Below are positions 16,817-25,696 of a stretch of 64,000 nt of DNA, one piece after another. The stretch comes from M3007 sp964392655 (GTDB taxonomy: Bacteria; Bacteroidota; Bacteroidia; Chitinophagales; Saprospiraceae), in assembly GCA_964392655.1 (NCBI GenBank), contig CAYMQY010000003.1:3885-67884 (forward strand), written 5' to 3'. Position 1 is the stretch's first letter. Each line of letters opens with the position of its first letter. The translations under genes and the position numbers were made by a program. The notes beneath the pieces are model-generated. The model was not told where the DNA came from and did no database searches. It worked only from the letters and a program-made list of their open reading frames with translations.

Positions 16817-18955
16817 TTAGCGCAGCAGCGTCACGTTGCCTTTTTTCTCGGAGATGGTTCCGCCCAGACAACGCACGCGGTAGTAGTAGCCGTAGGTTTC
16901 CACCGGCTGAGGTTCGCCTTTGAAGGTGCCGTCCCATTCGCCCTCGGGGTCGAAGGTTTCAAAAACCTTTTGTCCCCAGCGGTTGTACACCGCCCAGTAC
17001 ACTTCGTCCACAAACCGGCTTTCGAGGCGGAGCACATCGTTTTCTCCGTCGTTATTGGGTGAAAAACCGGTAGGAAAAAAGACGAACGGCTCCTCGCAAT
17101 TCGGGAAGAGCACTACGACCGTTACCGTCCGCTCCAGTGCACAATTTCCGCCAAAGGAAAGTCGGGCGGTATAGGTCGTGGTTTCATTGGGCCGTGCTAC
17201 CGGCATCGCCCCGTTGGCGCCGGTCAACGAGTTGACAGGCGACCAGGAAAGCACGCCAACACCGGGATACATGGCTTCGAGTTGTGAACTCCCTCCCAGA
17301 TAAATGGTGTCGGGCATGGCAGAAACAGACAGCGCCGAGGTGTCGAACACATGCACCGTCACCATGCCTTCGTAGGTACATCCGGCATTGGTGATGGTCA
17401 CCAGATAGTCGGTTGTTCCCATCGGGAATGCATCCGGCGAGGCAGCAGTCGTGTCGGAGAGCGTGGCGCCGGGCGTCCACTCGTAAATGTACCCGATGAT
17501 GCCGCCGGAGTTGAGTGTAACCGTATCGCCCGGACAGATGGTCAGTTCCTGCCGCAGGCTGTCGGTACGCGGAATCGGCGCATTGAACTGTTTGAAAATA
17601 GTGTCGCGGCATCCGCCGGCCGACAGGGCGATGAGGGTCAGTTTGTAACTGCCGGGTTTGGTTACGGTGAAGGTCGGGTTTTGCGCCGAAGACTGGGTTG
17701 CAAAACCGCTCGGCCCTGTGAGCCGCCACGACCAGGAGGCTACGCCGTACACCGTATCCTTGCTGGCATCCAGCGCGCTGATGACCAAGCCGTTGTTGTC
17801 GCAGGACGGCAAAGTGTATGTGAAAGCCGCATCAATATGAAATGCGCCGACGTGAATTGTCCGCAACATCGTATCGGAGCAGGGCAGCCCGGGCACTGTG
17901 ATGAGGGCAATGGTATAGGTGCCGGTATCGGGGAACTGATACTGGGGCGAGAACTCGGTAGTGGTTTTGGTCAGGTCGTTCGGCCAATCGAAATACCAGC
18001 GTATGTCCGGCACATTGCTCTGGTTTGTAAATTTGACGACTTCGTTTTCACAAGCGCCCATGATGTCGGCAAATGCGGCCGTGGGCACGCCGCAATCGGC
18101 CACATTGTACTGAAAATCACGTCGCGTCGTAGAAATCAGCGTGTCGTTCCGGTACTCGTCCACACAAACGCCGACCACGAAATTACCGAGGGTATTGGGA
18201 ATTCCGGTCATGAATCCGGTGGCGGGGTCAATGGTCAGCGGGTCACCCCCGAGCACATTGGAAAGGTTGTAGGGCGGGCTGTTCCACACAACTTCCTGAT
18301 ACGGACCTTTGTATGGCGGGATGGGTTGTGGGTCCTGTGGTGTTGCGCCGTTCAGTGGAGTACACAAGCGATAGACCAATGAATCGCCATCCGGGTCGGT
18401 GGCAGAATGGTCGAAGTCAATCGGATAGTGCACGCAAATGGCCACCGGGGGCCATTTGTTAAAAACAGCGCTGTTGTTGCACTCCAGCATGGTTTTTTCG
18501 GAAAGGTGGGCTATGATGGAGATGCCTACATCGAGTGGGTTCGGGATGTTTTTGATTAATTCATTGCGGCAACAACGCTGGTATACAAGGGTGTAACCCC
18601 CGGCCTTGAACGGCAAAGTCTGCGTCGTCCTGTAGACGGTACCATTCACACACACATTCGGGGGTACCACGAGGCAGGGATTCTCCAGCGCGATGGGAAG
18701 TGTATCATTTGAAAACACATCCCAGGGCACCAGAATGGTTCTGACTAAATTCCAGTTGGCATCATACACGCCGATCGCGGCCGGGTCGTCGAACCACGGA
18801 ATACCGGTGTAGCAGTCGCGGTACACGGTGAGGCTGATTTCGTACTGGTCGTTGTCGAGGCATTTGTAGGTGATTTCACCACCGACGATGTGGGTGCCCC
18901 GAACGGTGTATGCGGTGCAAATCAGAGCGATGACAAGCAGGAGAAGACGTTTCAT
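16817..18955 (-). CDS. Paralogous secreted protein with type B T9SS C-terminus
   Basis: 712 residues from ATG at 18955, preceding a signal peptide (MKRLLLLVIALICTAYTVRG). The first 310 residues align along their length with the protein encoded at 14546-16813: THIVGGEITYKC, VYRDCY, LVYQRCCRNELIKN, DFDHSATDPDGDSLVYRLCTP. PKD-like and Ig-like modules follow, and the C-terminus (FFPTGFSPNNDGENDVL, VYNRWGQKVFETFDPEGEWDGT) is the gliding-motility sorting domain. The central modules differ from the paralogue, which suggests duplication followed by module exchange. Both are probably displayed on or released from the cell surface. Confidence 0.9.
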   Translation of the reverse strand: MKRLLLLVIALICTAYTVRGTHIVGGEITYKCLDNDQYEISLTVYRDCYTGIPWFDDPAAIGVYDANWNLVRTILVPWDVFSNDTLPIALENPCLVVPPNVCVNGTVYRTTQTLPFKAGGYTLVYQRCCRNELIKNIPNPLDVGISIIAHLSEKTMLECNNSAVFNKWPPVAICVHYPIDFDHSATDPDGDSLVYRLCTPLNGATPQDPQPIPPYKGPYQEVVWNSPPYNLSNVLGGDPLTIDPATGFMTGIPNTLGNFVVGVCVDEYRNDTLISTTRRDFQYNVADCGVPTAAFADIMGACENEVVKFTNQSNVPDIRWYFDWPNDLTKTTTEFSPQYQFPDTGTYTIALITVPGLPCSDTMLRTIHVGAFHIDAAFTYTLPSCDNNGLVISALDASKDTVYGVASWSWRLTGPSGFATQSSAQNPTFTVTKPGSYKLTLIALSAGGCRDTIFKQFNAPIPRTDSLRQELTICPGDTVTLNSGGIIGYIYEWTPGATLSDTTAASPDAFPMGTTDYLVTITNAGCTYEGMVTVHVFDTSALSVSAMPDTIYLGGSSQLEAMYPGVGVLSWSPVNSLTGANGAMPVARPNETTTYTARLSFGGNCALERTVTVVVLFPNCEEPFVFFPTGFSPNNDGENDVLRLESRFVDEVYWAVYNRWGQKVFETFDPEGEWDGTFKGEPQPVETYGYYYRVRCLGGTISEKKGNVTLLR

Positions 18956-19042
18956 AGGCCATAGATCGGGCAAACAACCGTTGCCGCTGCCCAAAGAAAC
19001 ACAAAGGCCGAAACCTGACCAAACATCCCTGGTCGGGGATTG

Positions 19043-19915
19043 TCATTTTCCCCGAAAAGGACGGAATACCTGACTGAAAAACCCGTGTGGATACTCGTCC
19101 ACACCATCAAAACCGAGTTTGATGTCACGTCCGTTGCGCGGAATCCAGGCGGTGCCGAACAGGTAGTCCCACACCGAAAGTGTGATGCCGTAATTTACCC
19201 CGTAACTCCCCTGTGGCAAATCTTTGGCGTGGTGCCAGATGTGCATTTGCGGGTTGTTCAGCAAGTATTTCAGCGGGCCAAGTGGCAGGTACAGGTTGGC
19301 GTGGTTCAGGTGCCCGATGACGATCGTGAAAAGATGCACCAGCAAAAAATCCTGAATGCCGAATCCGATCATGGCCAAGGGGAGGTATTCGATGCTGCGG
19401 TACACGATGGTTTCCATGAAGTGGTAGCGCAGGTGTGCCGCGTAACCCATCTCTCGAACGGAATGGTGTACCTGGTGAAATTTCCACAACCACGGCGAGC
19501 GGTGCAAAAGCCGGTGCACATTCCACTGGACAAAATCCCGGACGATAAACAGGGTAAGCAACTGTACCCAGTGCGGCAGTTTGCTCACATTGAGCGCAAC
19601 CAGATTCCGGATTCCGAAGGTGCCCGCCAGAAAGTCGTTGAATGCCTGCGACACTACGTTCGACAGCGCGGCATAGCCTACTAATCCGAACAGGAAGAAA
19701 TTGAAAAACATGTAAAACGTATCCAGCCAGAAATCTTCCCGGATTGCCGGCTGGTTTTTCCGCCAGGGGAACAGCAGTTCCAGCACGTATACGGCTGCGG
19801 AAATCCCGATGAGCCAGTAGAAATAGTTGCCCCAATGCGGGTTCAGCACTTCGTGCGCCAGGTAGTTGGCGTATCCGCTGAAACTGTCGAGAAATGTTTT
19901 CCAATAAACTTCCAT
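19043..19915 (-). CDS. Sterol desaturase / fatty acid hydroxylase family membrane enzyme
   Basis: 290 residues with four or five hydrophobic helices. The diiron histidine clusters are clear: HRLLH and HQVHH in LLHRSPWLWKFHQVHHSVREM, and HIWHH in NPQMHIWHHAKDL. These are the hallmark of the sterol-desaturase/fatty-acid-hydroxylase superfamily, which oxidises lipid C-H bonds in the membrane using oxygen. The substrate in Bacteroidota could be a fatty acid, sphingoid base or carotenoid-type lipid; the sequence does not decide. Start ATG at 19915; 16 bases separate its start from the end of the rhodanese gene on the same strand. Confidence 0.85.
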   Translation of the reverse strand: MEVYWKTFLDSFSGYANYLAHEVLNPHWGNYFYWLIGISAAVYVLELLFPWRKNQPAIREDFWLDTFYMFFNFFLFGLVGYAALSNVVSQAFNDFLAGTFGIRNLVALNVSKLPHWVQLLTLFIVRDFVQWNVHRLLHRSPWLWKFHQVHHSVREMGYAAHLRYHFMETIVYRSIEYLPLAMIGFGIQDFLLVHLFTIVIGHLNHANLYLPLGPLKYLLNNPQMHIWHHAKDLPQGSYGVNYGITLSVWDYLFGTAWIPRNGRDIKLGFDGVDEYPHGFFSQVFRPFRGK

Positions 19916-19931
19916 CTGCAGAATGATTGGT

Positions 19932-20318
19932 TCAATGAACCGTTTTTTTGCCTTTGGCTTTCCAGTCGTTCATGCCGCCGGCATAGTCATACACTTTTTT
20001 GAAACCCATTTTTTGCATTTGTACAGCAGCCCTTGGACTGCGACCGCCGGCTGCGCAGTACACGACGACAGGTTTCTCTTTATCCAACTTCGCAATTTGG
20101 GTCTGAAAATCCGGGCCGGTGAAGTTAATTTCCAAAGCGCCCTCGATTTTACCCGTTTGCTGAATCTCGCCGGGGGTGCGCAGGTCAACCAATTGCACTT
20201 GCTTGTCGGACTTCAGCATAGCCTCTGTTTGAGCGGCATCAAGTACGCCGCCTTGAGCAGGTGCAGATTGGGTGCAAGCCACAAAGGCAAGCAGCACGAG
20301 AAGAATACTTTTTTGCAT
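19932..20318 (-). CDS. Exported rhodanese-like domain protein
   Basis: 128 residues from ATG at 20318. A signal peptide with a possible lipobox (LLVLLAFVAC) precedes a single rhodanese domain. LVDLRTPGEIQQTGKIEGALEIN is the conserved CH2-like entry, and VVVYCAAGGRSPRAA contains the active-site cysteine loop, with the usual six-residue C-A-A-G-G-R-S arrangement. Such single-domain periplasmic or lipid-anchored rhodaneses transfer or bind sulfane sulfur; the physiological donor is unknown. A CAAAGGTC sequence just upstream is one mismatch from a minus-strand -7 element. Confidence 0.85.
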   Translation of the reverse strand: MQKSILLVLLAFVACTQSAPAQGGVLDAAQTEAMLKSDKQVQLVDLRTPGEIQQTGKIEGALEINFTGPDFQTQIAKLDKEKPVVVYCAAGGRSPRAAVQMQKMGFKKVYDYAGGMNDWKAKGKKTVH

Positions 20319-20397
20319 GGCAGTAATTTTTTCCGGCACAAAGGTCGGCAGGTGAAAAAATGGTACGATGTGACTTTGGTCACAAAGTTGAAAAAAT

Positions 20398-21015
20398 TTA
20401 CAGGCGCTCGCGCCACACCAGGTACTCGCCGACGATCAGGTTGGGCACCCAGCAAAACCAGGCCACTGCCAGATATGCCTGTTCGAACGGTAACCGAAAG
20501 CCCGCGGTAAATAGCGGCAGCCACAAACGCAGGGTAACGGCGGCAAAGGTGAGGGCGTAACTCCGGATCATCCAGGCCTTGTGTTGCTCAATGTCTTTTT
20601 TCAGGATGCTTTGGTACGCTTGCAAGGTGGAGAAAAACCATAACACGGCCAAACTGCCGAATCCCAAAGCGCTTGGGAATCCACCGTTGGCCACAAGCGC
20701 CGCTACAAAACCACCCGTGGCGCCGAAGAGCAGGATGGCTGCCACATAAATTTTTCCGAGCAGCCGGTGCAACGCTACACGTCGTGCCCGCAATCGGGGT
20801 AAAAATTGCGTCCAACCCAGCAGAAGCGCCACACCGCCGCCAAGGATGTGTGCATAAAATGCCGTAAGCCACCAGATTTCACCGGTCAAATTGGCTTTGG
20901 ACAACCAAAACGGAATAGCAGCGGGAGCGATCAGGTATACCATCGGGTACAACCCGATGGTAATTCCAAAAAAGGCAATCAGAATTCGGGAAAACAGCGG
21001 GGTAGAACGAGTCAT
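20398..21015 (-). CDS. DUF2306 family membrane protein
   Basis: 205 residues with about six hydrophobic segments. Conserved-looking elements are TAFYAHILGGGVALLLGWTQFLPRLR, HRLLGKIYV, and DIEQHKAWMIRSYALTFAAVTLRL, which together are typical of DUF2306. The His residues in the second, third and fifth helices could bind heme, but this is not established. Function unknown. Start ATG at 21015; it is divergent from the MGMT gene at 21094. Confidence 0.75.
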   Translation of the reverse strand: MTRSTPLFSRILIAFFGITIGLYPMVYLIAPAAIPFWLSKANLTGEIWWLTAFYAHILGGGVALLLGWTQFLPRLRARRVALHRLLGKIYVAAILLFGATGGFVAALVANGGFPSALGFGSLAVLWFFSTLQAYQSILKKDIEQHKAWMIRSYALTFAAVTLRLWLPLFTAGFRLPFEQAYLAVAWFCWVPNLIVGEYLVWRERL

Positions 21016-21093
21016 CTACTTGTAATTTATGGCAAAGGAACTGCAAAAAACGATTCGTACCTTGGGCCGCTGTTCAATAAATCCGGCTGCGAC

Positions 21094-21657
21094 ATGGCTC
21101 AATCTTTCCTGACGTACACCCGTTTCGACTCACCCATCGGCCCATTGCTCGCAGCAACAACAGATGCGGGCATTTGCCTGCTGGAATTTGAAGACACGCC
21201 CGAGCGCTGGGAGTCGGCATTGCAATCAATGGCCAAAGAAACCGGCGGCGCTCCCGTTGAGGGCGATCATCCGCATCTCCGGAAGGTGCAACAGGAACTT
21301 GCAGAGTATTTCTCCGGAAAACGAGCAGATTTCGAGGTGCCGCTTGTGCTCACAGGTACGGATTTCCAAAAGTCCGTCTGGCAGGAACTCCTGCGCATCC
21401 CGTACGGAACCACCCGGTCGTACAAGCAGCAAGCGTTGGCACTCGGCAATCTGGAAGCCATTCGGGCGGTAGCCGCCGCCAACGGCAGGAACCATATCGC
21501 TATCGTCATCCCATGCCACCGGGTCATCGGCGACGACGGCAGCCTGATCGGTTACGGCGGCGGTTTGTGGCGAAAAAAATGGTTGCTTCAATTGGAACGC
21601 GACTCCGGTCTGGCTGAAATCGAATCTGTGCCGGGCAGCCAACTACGATTGCTCTGA
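21094..21657 (+). CDS. Methylated-DNA--protein-cysteine methyltransferase (Ogt/MGMT type)
   Basis: 187 residues from ATG at 21094 (longer upstream frames overlap the divergent gene). The C-terminal DNA-binding/active-site domain has the signature IVIPCHRVIGDDGSLIGYGGG with the acceptor cysteine in PCHRV, and VWQELLRIPYGTTRSY contains the helix-turn-helix 'arginine finger' region. The protein removes O6-alkylguanine lesions by irreversible self-methylation. It ends 1 base before the stop of the convergent NUDIX gene. A near-consensus TACCTTGG lies about 30 bases upstream. Confidence 0.93.
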   Translation: MAQSFLTYTRFDSPIGPLLAATTDAGICLLEFEDTPERWESALQSMAKETGGAPVEGDHPHLRKVQQELAEYFSGKRADFEVPLVLTGTDFQKSVWQELLRIPYGTTRSYKQQALALGNLEAIRAVAAANGRNHIAIVIPCHRVIGDDGSLIGYGGGLWRKKWLLQLERDSGLAEIESVPGSQLRLL

Positions 21658-21658
21658 T

Positions 21659-22201
21659 TCACTGCTCCGCAAAATACCGCCACAATGCCGCCGAATGCAA
21701 TGCCTGTGCCATGCCACCACTCCGAAGCATGGCCAGAACCTCATCCGGAGCAAACAGATGCACACTGATTTCTTCGGTATGGTCCAACTGCTGGGTTTCC
21801 ATGTGCTCCACGCCGGTAGCAAGAAAGATATGGCACCAGTTGGTGTGTGTGCCCGGATTGGCGCAAGCTCTAAGTAAGAGTTGCCAGTCGCCGCCGCCAT
21901 AGCCGGTTTCTTCCAGCAATTCCCGGCGGGCACTTTCCAGCAGCGGTTCTCCGGGGTCCACCACCCCGGCAGGAAGTTCGAAATGCACCTGACCGATACC
22001 ATGCCGGTACTGCCGAATCAGCACAAATTGACGTTCCGTAGTGACGGCAAGCACCGACACCCAGTCGGGGTATTCGAACACAAAGTAATCGGGAATCCGG
22101 GCGCCGTTTGGAAGCAGCACACTGTCTTCGCGCAAGGTCATGTAGGGTTTTCGGTCGTACACATAGCGGCTGTCTTCGATCAGCCATTTTTGTGGTTCCA
22201 T
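21659..22201 (-). CDS. NUDIX hydrolase (ADP-ribose pyrophosphatase-like)
   Basis: 180 residues. The NUDIX box is complete: from G in GVVDPGE through ESARRELLEETGY it fits GX5EX7REUXEEXGU. The N-terminal part (LIRQYRHGIGQVHFELPAGVVD) matches the ADP-sugar pyrophosphatase subgroup (NudF-like), in which the E-L-P-A-G element precedes the box. The probable substrate is ADP-ribose or another nucleotide diphosphate linked to a moiety X. The start lies 6 bases after the LysE-like gene on the same strand, so the two are probably one transcript. Confidence 0.88.
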   Translation of the reverse strand: MEPQKWLIEDSRYVYDRKPYMTLREDSVLLPNGARIPDYFVFEYPDWVSVLAVTTERQFVLIRQYRHGIGQVHFELPAGVVDPGEPLLESARRELLEETGYGGGDWQLLLRACANPGTHTNWCHIFLATGVEHMETQQLDHTEEISVHLFAPDEVLAMLRSGGMAQALHSAALWRYFAEQ

Positions 22202-22207
22202 GTATCT

Positions 22208-22831
22208 TTAAAAGAGTTTGATTTTCAATACATCTGCGACCAACTTCAGCGCAAGTCCCAGAAAAATCAATGCCACGAACCGGTTAACCAGTCGGGCCAC
22301 AAGGTCGGATCGGCGGGTCATTTCCCGGGCAAGCCAGGCGTACAGCGCGAGTGCGCCCACTGTGCCCACCACAACCCCGGCGGAAAAAACAAACGCGGCC
22401 GACAAGCCATCCGTCCACCAGCCGTTCACCCGCAGCCAGCCCGTGTAGGCCACCCAGTACGGGATGGCGAGCAAGTTGAAAAAACTTACCGCCACTCCGC
22501 GGCCAAATTGCCGCCATGGAGCCAAAGGCACATCCGCGTCGGGAGTACGCGGTGGCTTTGCAAAAAACCAGAGATAACCCGCCAGCCCCAGAAAAATCGG
22601 TATTGCCGCCACCTGAAAAATCCGGCTTGCAACAGGATGCGACAAAAACCAGTCGGCAAAAATCACTGCACCCAGCGCCTGAAAGAATTCGGAAAACGCA
22701 GCGCCCAGCGCCAGCACAATTGCCGACCAGAAGCCGCGGAAAATAGCCGTCTGCGCCACAGATAAACTGATCAGGCCGGGTGGCAATGACCCCGTCAAAC
22801 TAAGCACTACGCCTGCAAAAAACAGGTACAT
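22208..22831 (-). CDS. LysE family translocator
   Basis: 207 residues from ATG at 22831 (a TTG six codons earlier is possible). Six hydrophobic segments and the N-terminal GSLPPGLISLSVAQTAIFRGF, the LysE/RhtB family hallmark, support an inner-membrane exporter of amino acids or related small molecules. The substrate is not predictable. The gene is followed directly by the NUDIX gene. Confidence 0.8.
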   Translation of the reverse strand: MYLFFAGVVLSLTGSLPPGLISLSVAQTAIFRGFWSAIVLALGAAFSEFFQALGAVIFADWFLSHPVASRIFQVAAIPIFLGLAGYLWFFAKPPRTPDADVPLAPWRQFGRGVAVSFFNLLAIPYWVAYTGWLRVNGWWTDGLSAAFVFSAGVVVGTVGALALYAWLAREMTRRSDLVARLVNRFVALIFLGLALKLVADVLKIKLF

Positions 22832-22884
22832 CAATTTTTTTCGCGGCAAAATACAGCGCTATTGCCGTCCTTCGCACCTGTTTT

Positions 22885-22904
22885 CCCACGGGTGAACCCG
22901 TGGG
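22885..22904. repeat. Perfect hairpin between divergent genes
   Basis: CCCACGGGT (22885-22893) and ACCCGTGGG (22896-22904) are perfectly complementary around a 2-base centre. The hairpin lies between the divergent LysE-like and glycosyltransferase genes, 31 bases before the latter's ATG. It could be a repressor site or a REP-like element; it is not placed to be a terminator. Confidence 0.6.
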
Positions 22905-22935
22905 CTGAAAATGTGAACCCTCCAACCTTCAACAC

Positions 22936-23706
22936 ATGTCCCCGGTTTTTTCCATCATCACAGTCGTTTTTAATGGCCGTGCACTTTTGCCCGGTACGGT
23001 GGAAAGCGTGCGCCGGCAGTCTTACCCGGGTATCGAGTACCTGATCGTGGACGGCGGCTCGACCGATGGCACGGTGGATTTGATCCGGGCATTTTCTGCC
23101 GACATGCCCTATCTGCGCTGGATTTCTGAAAAAGACCGGGGACTTTACGACGCCATGAACAAAGGTTTGCGGATGGCAACCGGCGACTTTGTGTGGTTTT
23201 TGAATTGCGGCGACCACCTGCACGCGACCGATACGGTGGAAAAAATTGCCGCCTGTGTCGGCCCCGAAACGGATGTGCTGTACGGCGACACCCTGCTCGT
23301 GAACGATGCCCGCGAGCCGGCAGGACTGATGAGCCAACTCGGTACCCGCCCGTTGCCGGCCCGGCTTTCGTGGCGCCACTACCTCGGCGGCATGCTGGTG
23401 GTACACCAATCCTTCGTGGCGCGCCGCAGTGTGGCGCCCGAGTACATGGCGGGAAACTTGTGCGCCGACTACGACTGGTGCATCCGGATTTTGAAAAAAA
23501 GCCGCCAAAACGTGCATACCGGGCTTGTACTCAGCGATTACCTGATGGGCGGGATGTCCAAACAACGTCACCGCCAAAGCCTGCAAGACCGGTTCCGGAT
23601 CATGCGCGCGCATTTTGGATTCTTCCCTGCCCTGCTGGCGCACCTTTGGATTGTAGTCCGGGCAGCCATTCACCGGCTAAAACGGTTAGGAAAACCGAGG
23701 TACTAA
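22936..23706 (+). CDS. Family 2 glycosyltransferase (GT-A)
   Basis: 256 residues. The N-terminus FSIITVVFNGRALLPGTVESV and YLIVDGGSTDGTVDLI are the nucleotide-sugar binding segments of GT2 enzymes, and WISEKDRGLYDAMNKGL with the GDFVWFLNCGD metal-binding region follows. The closest type is the colanic acid/WcaE-like group that transfers sugars in surface polysaccharide synthesis. A C-terminal hydrophobic helix may hold it at the membrane. Its TAA stop overlaps the stop of the convergent anti-sigma-like gene by 4 bases. Confidence 0.9.
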   Translation: MSPVFSIITVVFNGRALLPGTVESVRRQSYPGIEYLIVDGGSTDGTVDLIRAFSADMPYLRWISEKDRGLYDAMNKGLRMATGDFVWFLNCGDHLHATDTVEKIAACVGPETDVLYGDTLLVNDAREPAGLMSQLGTRPLPARLSWRHYLGGMLVVHQSFVARRSVAPEYMAGNLCADYDWCIRILKKSRQNVHTGLVLSDYLMGGMSKQRHRQSLQDRFRIMRAHFGFFPALLAHLWIVVRAAIHRLKRLGKPRY

Positions 23707-25133
23707 AATTTGTACAACACACTCCCCTGCACCAGCGCAGCATCAAACACCGGTTTGGAAGCCGCACTGTTTTCTACCCAGTCGGCTCCAATGCGGAATA
23801 CCCAGTCGCGGGTTTCATATTCCAGACCGGCGCCAATCCGCCAAAGGCTGCTGATGGTTTGTTCCGGAGCAGATGCCGACAGCATAAATTTTTTGGACGG
23901 ATGATGATTCGGGCCACCGGGCTTGTCGTCTTCAAACTCAAACACATACAACTCCGGCGAAAACCTTGCCCAGGTATGCGTCAGGTGTACCGATGGCTTG
24001 AGCGGGAAGCGCACCGGCAGTGCATACCGAATACCAATGTTGTAAAACTGCATTCGCTGGCGCCCCTTTACTTGCAACAAGTCAAAGGTTTGCTGATTCG
24101 GCGGATTTGGGCCACCGGGCTTATCGGGTTTGGGTTGTGGTTCATGGAAAAACTGCGGAGGCAGGTATTCTTTACCATCTACCTGATAGGCAAGCCAATC
24201 GGCAGAGGCAGAAAGCCACACGTTGCGTAGCGGGGAATATTCCACGACAGTGCCAACGCCTTTCAGGGCGGAGATTCCGGTCGGCAGAGGAGTCGGTACC
24301 GCCACGGTTCCCTGGATGCCCACGCGGAAACGCCCTGCTTTTTCCCGATACGGTTTTGTAAATGGCGGTGTCGGCAGTGTTGGCTGCTCTATTTCCGGGT
24401 TCGGAATCGGAATTTCCGGCACAGGGGCTTGCGGGAGCGGTTGTAATTCGGAAACTATGGTCAGGGCTTTCACACCCGCCGGTGTATCGCTTTGTTCTCC
24501 AGGATTGGCCGTCATCGCTTCCTCCGGCGGAGTCGTTTGTTGCGGCCCTTCGGTTCGTGCAGGGATGGCTACCGGGCCTGCTTCAGCAACATGTTTTGCG
24601 TCGGGAGCCTGGCTGCCGGCTTGAGGTTGCGTTACTTTTCCCTCGTGGCCGGGTGTTTTTGCGGATTTTACAGACCTTTTGTTGGTTGCTGCCAGACTTT
24701 GGTGGCGGCGTATTCCTGGTTCTGAAGAAGTCCTGCTGAACGACAATTCCGAATACTCTGCTTCTGCATTTGGCGGTGTTTCATTCTTTTTCCCCTGTTG
24801 AAAAACACGCGGAGCAAACCAGGTATCATCGCCAAAACCAGTTGCTGAAGCAACCGGGATGTTTTGAAGCAGCACCTCTTGCCGCTTTATTTTTTCGCGC
24901 AATCCGGCGTTTTCTTCCCGCAGCGCCACAACACTCCAAACCAAAACACCCGTTGCCAGAGAAAGCCCCAGCACTGCCGCTTTCCAATATTTCAATGTGG
25001 CTACGGCGGCGGCAGTTCCCACGACGCCGGCAGCATCCAACCGGTGCGCGAGCGCCTTCCAGTTTTTTTCCCGCAGGGGAAATTCGGTCTCTTCATTGAG
25101 CCGTTCGGCAAAAAATTTGTCAAAGTCGCTCAT
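23703..25133 (-). CDS. Predicted anti-sigma-like protein with transmembrane helix and C-terminal outer-membrane barrel-like domain
   Basis: 476 residues, starting 2 bases after the stop of the ECF sigma gene. Residues 1-45 (FAERLNEETEFPLREKNWKALAHRLD) are a short cytoplasmic region similar to the N-terminus of Bacteroidota anti-sigma partners. A single membrane helix (about 48-70, YWKAAVLGLSLATGVLVWSVVAL) and a coiled segment follow, then a 150-residue Pro/Thr-rich linker. The C-terminal 200 residues resemble an outer-membrane beta-barrel (FRVGIQGTVAVPTPL, NIGIRYALPVRFP, FRIGADWVEN, ending in F). Two loop insertions share the motif DKPGGPN. One chain therefore seems to span cytoplasm to outer membrane. 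The role as signal sensor is inferred from gene order. Confidence 0.7.
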   Translation of the reverse strand: MSDFDKFFAERLNEETEFPLREKNWKALAHRLDAAGVVGTAAAVATLKYWKAAVLGLSLATGVLVWSVVALREENAGLREKIKRQEVLLQNIPVASATGFGDDTWFAPRVFQQGKKNETPPNAEAEYSELSFSRTSSEPGIRRHQSLAATNKRSVKSAKTPGHEGKVTQPQAGSQAPDAKHVAEAGPVAIPARTEGPQQTTPPEEAMTANPGEQSDTPAGVKALTIVSELQPLPQAPVPEIPIPNPEIEQPTLPTPPFTKPYREKAGRFRVGIQGTVAVPTPLPTGISALKGVGTVVEYSPLRNVWLSASADWLAYQVDGKEYLPPQFFHEPQPKPDKPGGPNPPNQQTFDLLQVKGRQRMQFYNIGIRYALPVRFPLKPSVHLTHTWARFSPELYVFEFEDDKPGGPNHHPSKKFMLSASAPEQTISSLWRIGAGLEYETRDWVFRIGADWVENSAASKPVFDAALVQGSVLYKF

Positions 25134-25135
25134 GG

Positions 25136-25696
25136 TTATTTTTTTGAAAACTCAAATTCATCGGTCAACAAGGCTTTCAGGTGTTGTCGGGCACGGGACA
25201 GGTTTGACTTGGACGTGCCCACACTGATTTGCAGGGTCTCGGAAATTTCTTCATGGGAAAATCCGTCCACCACAAACAGGTTGAACACCGTGCGGTAAGC
25301 CGGCGGCAGGTGATCCAGCATGGCCAGAATCTGTTCGTGGGTCAGGCTCTCCACAATTCCGGTATCCAATTCCGGGTCATGCCAGGCTTGCAGTTCCACC
25401 GGTGTCGGCATATTCATGCCCGTCCGAAACCTGTCAATAGCGGTATTGATGACGATACGCCGAAGCCAGAACCGAAACGGCATACTATCCGAATACAGGT
25501 CAATCTTGGTAAAAACCTTGAAAAAGGCATCGTTCACAACCTCTTCGGCGGTTTCCAGCGTGCCGGTATAGCGTCGGGCAATGGTCATGGCATAATTGTA
25601 AAACTGCGCGTACAGCCGGTATTGGCTGGATCGCTTGCCATGTCGGCATCCGTCGAGCAGGTGGTGCAGTTCCAAATTTTCGTTTATGTCCTCCAT
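25136..25696 (-). CDS. ECF-type RNA polymerase sigma factor
   Basis: 186 residues from ATG at 25696 (a GTG fifteen codons upstream is less likely). Region 2 includes YNYAMTIARRYTGTLETAEEVVNDAFFKVF and FRFWLRRIVINTAIDRFR; region 4 carries HLPPAYRTVFNLFVVDGFSHEEISETLQISVGTSKSNLSRAR, the helix-turn-helix that reads the -35 region. This arrangement is typical of group IV sigma factors in Bacteroidota. The partner encoded 2 bases downstream is the likely regulator of its activity. Target genes are unknown. Confidence 0.92.
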   Translation of the reverse strand: MEDINENLELHHLLDGCRHGKRSSQYRLYAQFYNYAMTIARRYTGTLETAEEVVNDAFFKVFTKIDLYSDSMPFRFWLRRIVINTAIDRFRTGMNMPTPVELQAWHDPELDTGIVESLTHEQILAMLDHLPPAYRTVFNLFVVDGFSHEEISETLQISVGTSKSNLSRARQHLKALLTDEFEFSKK

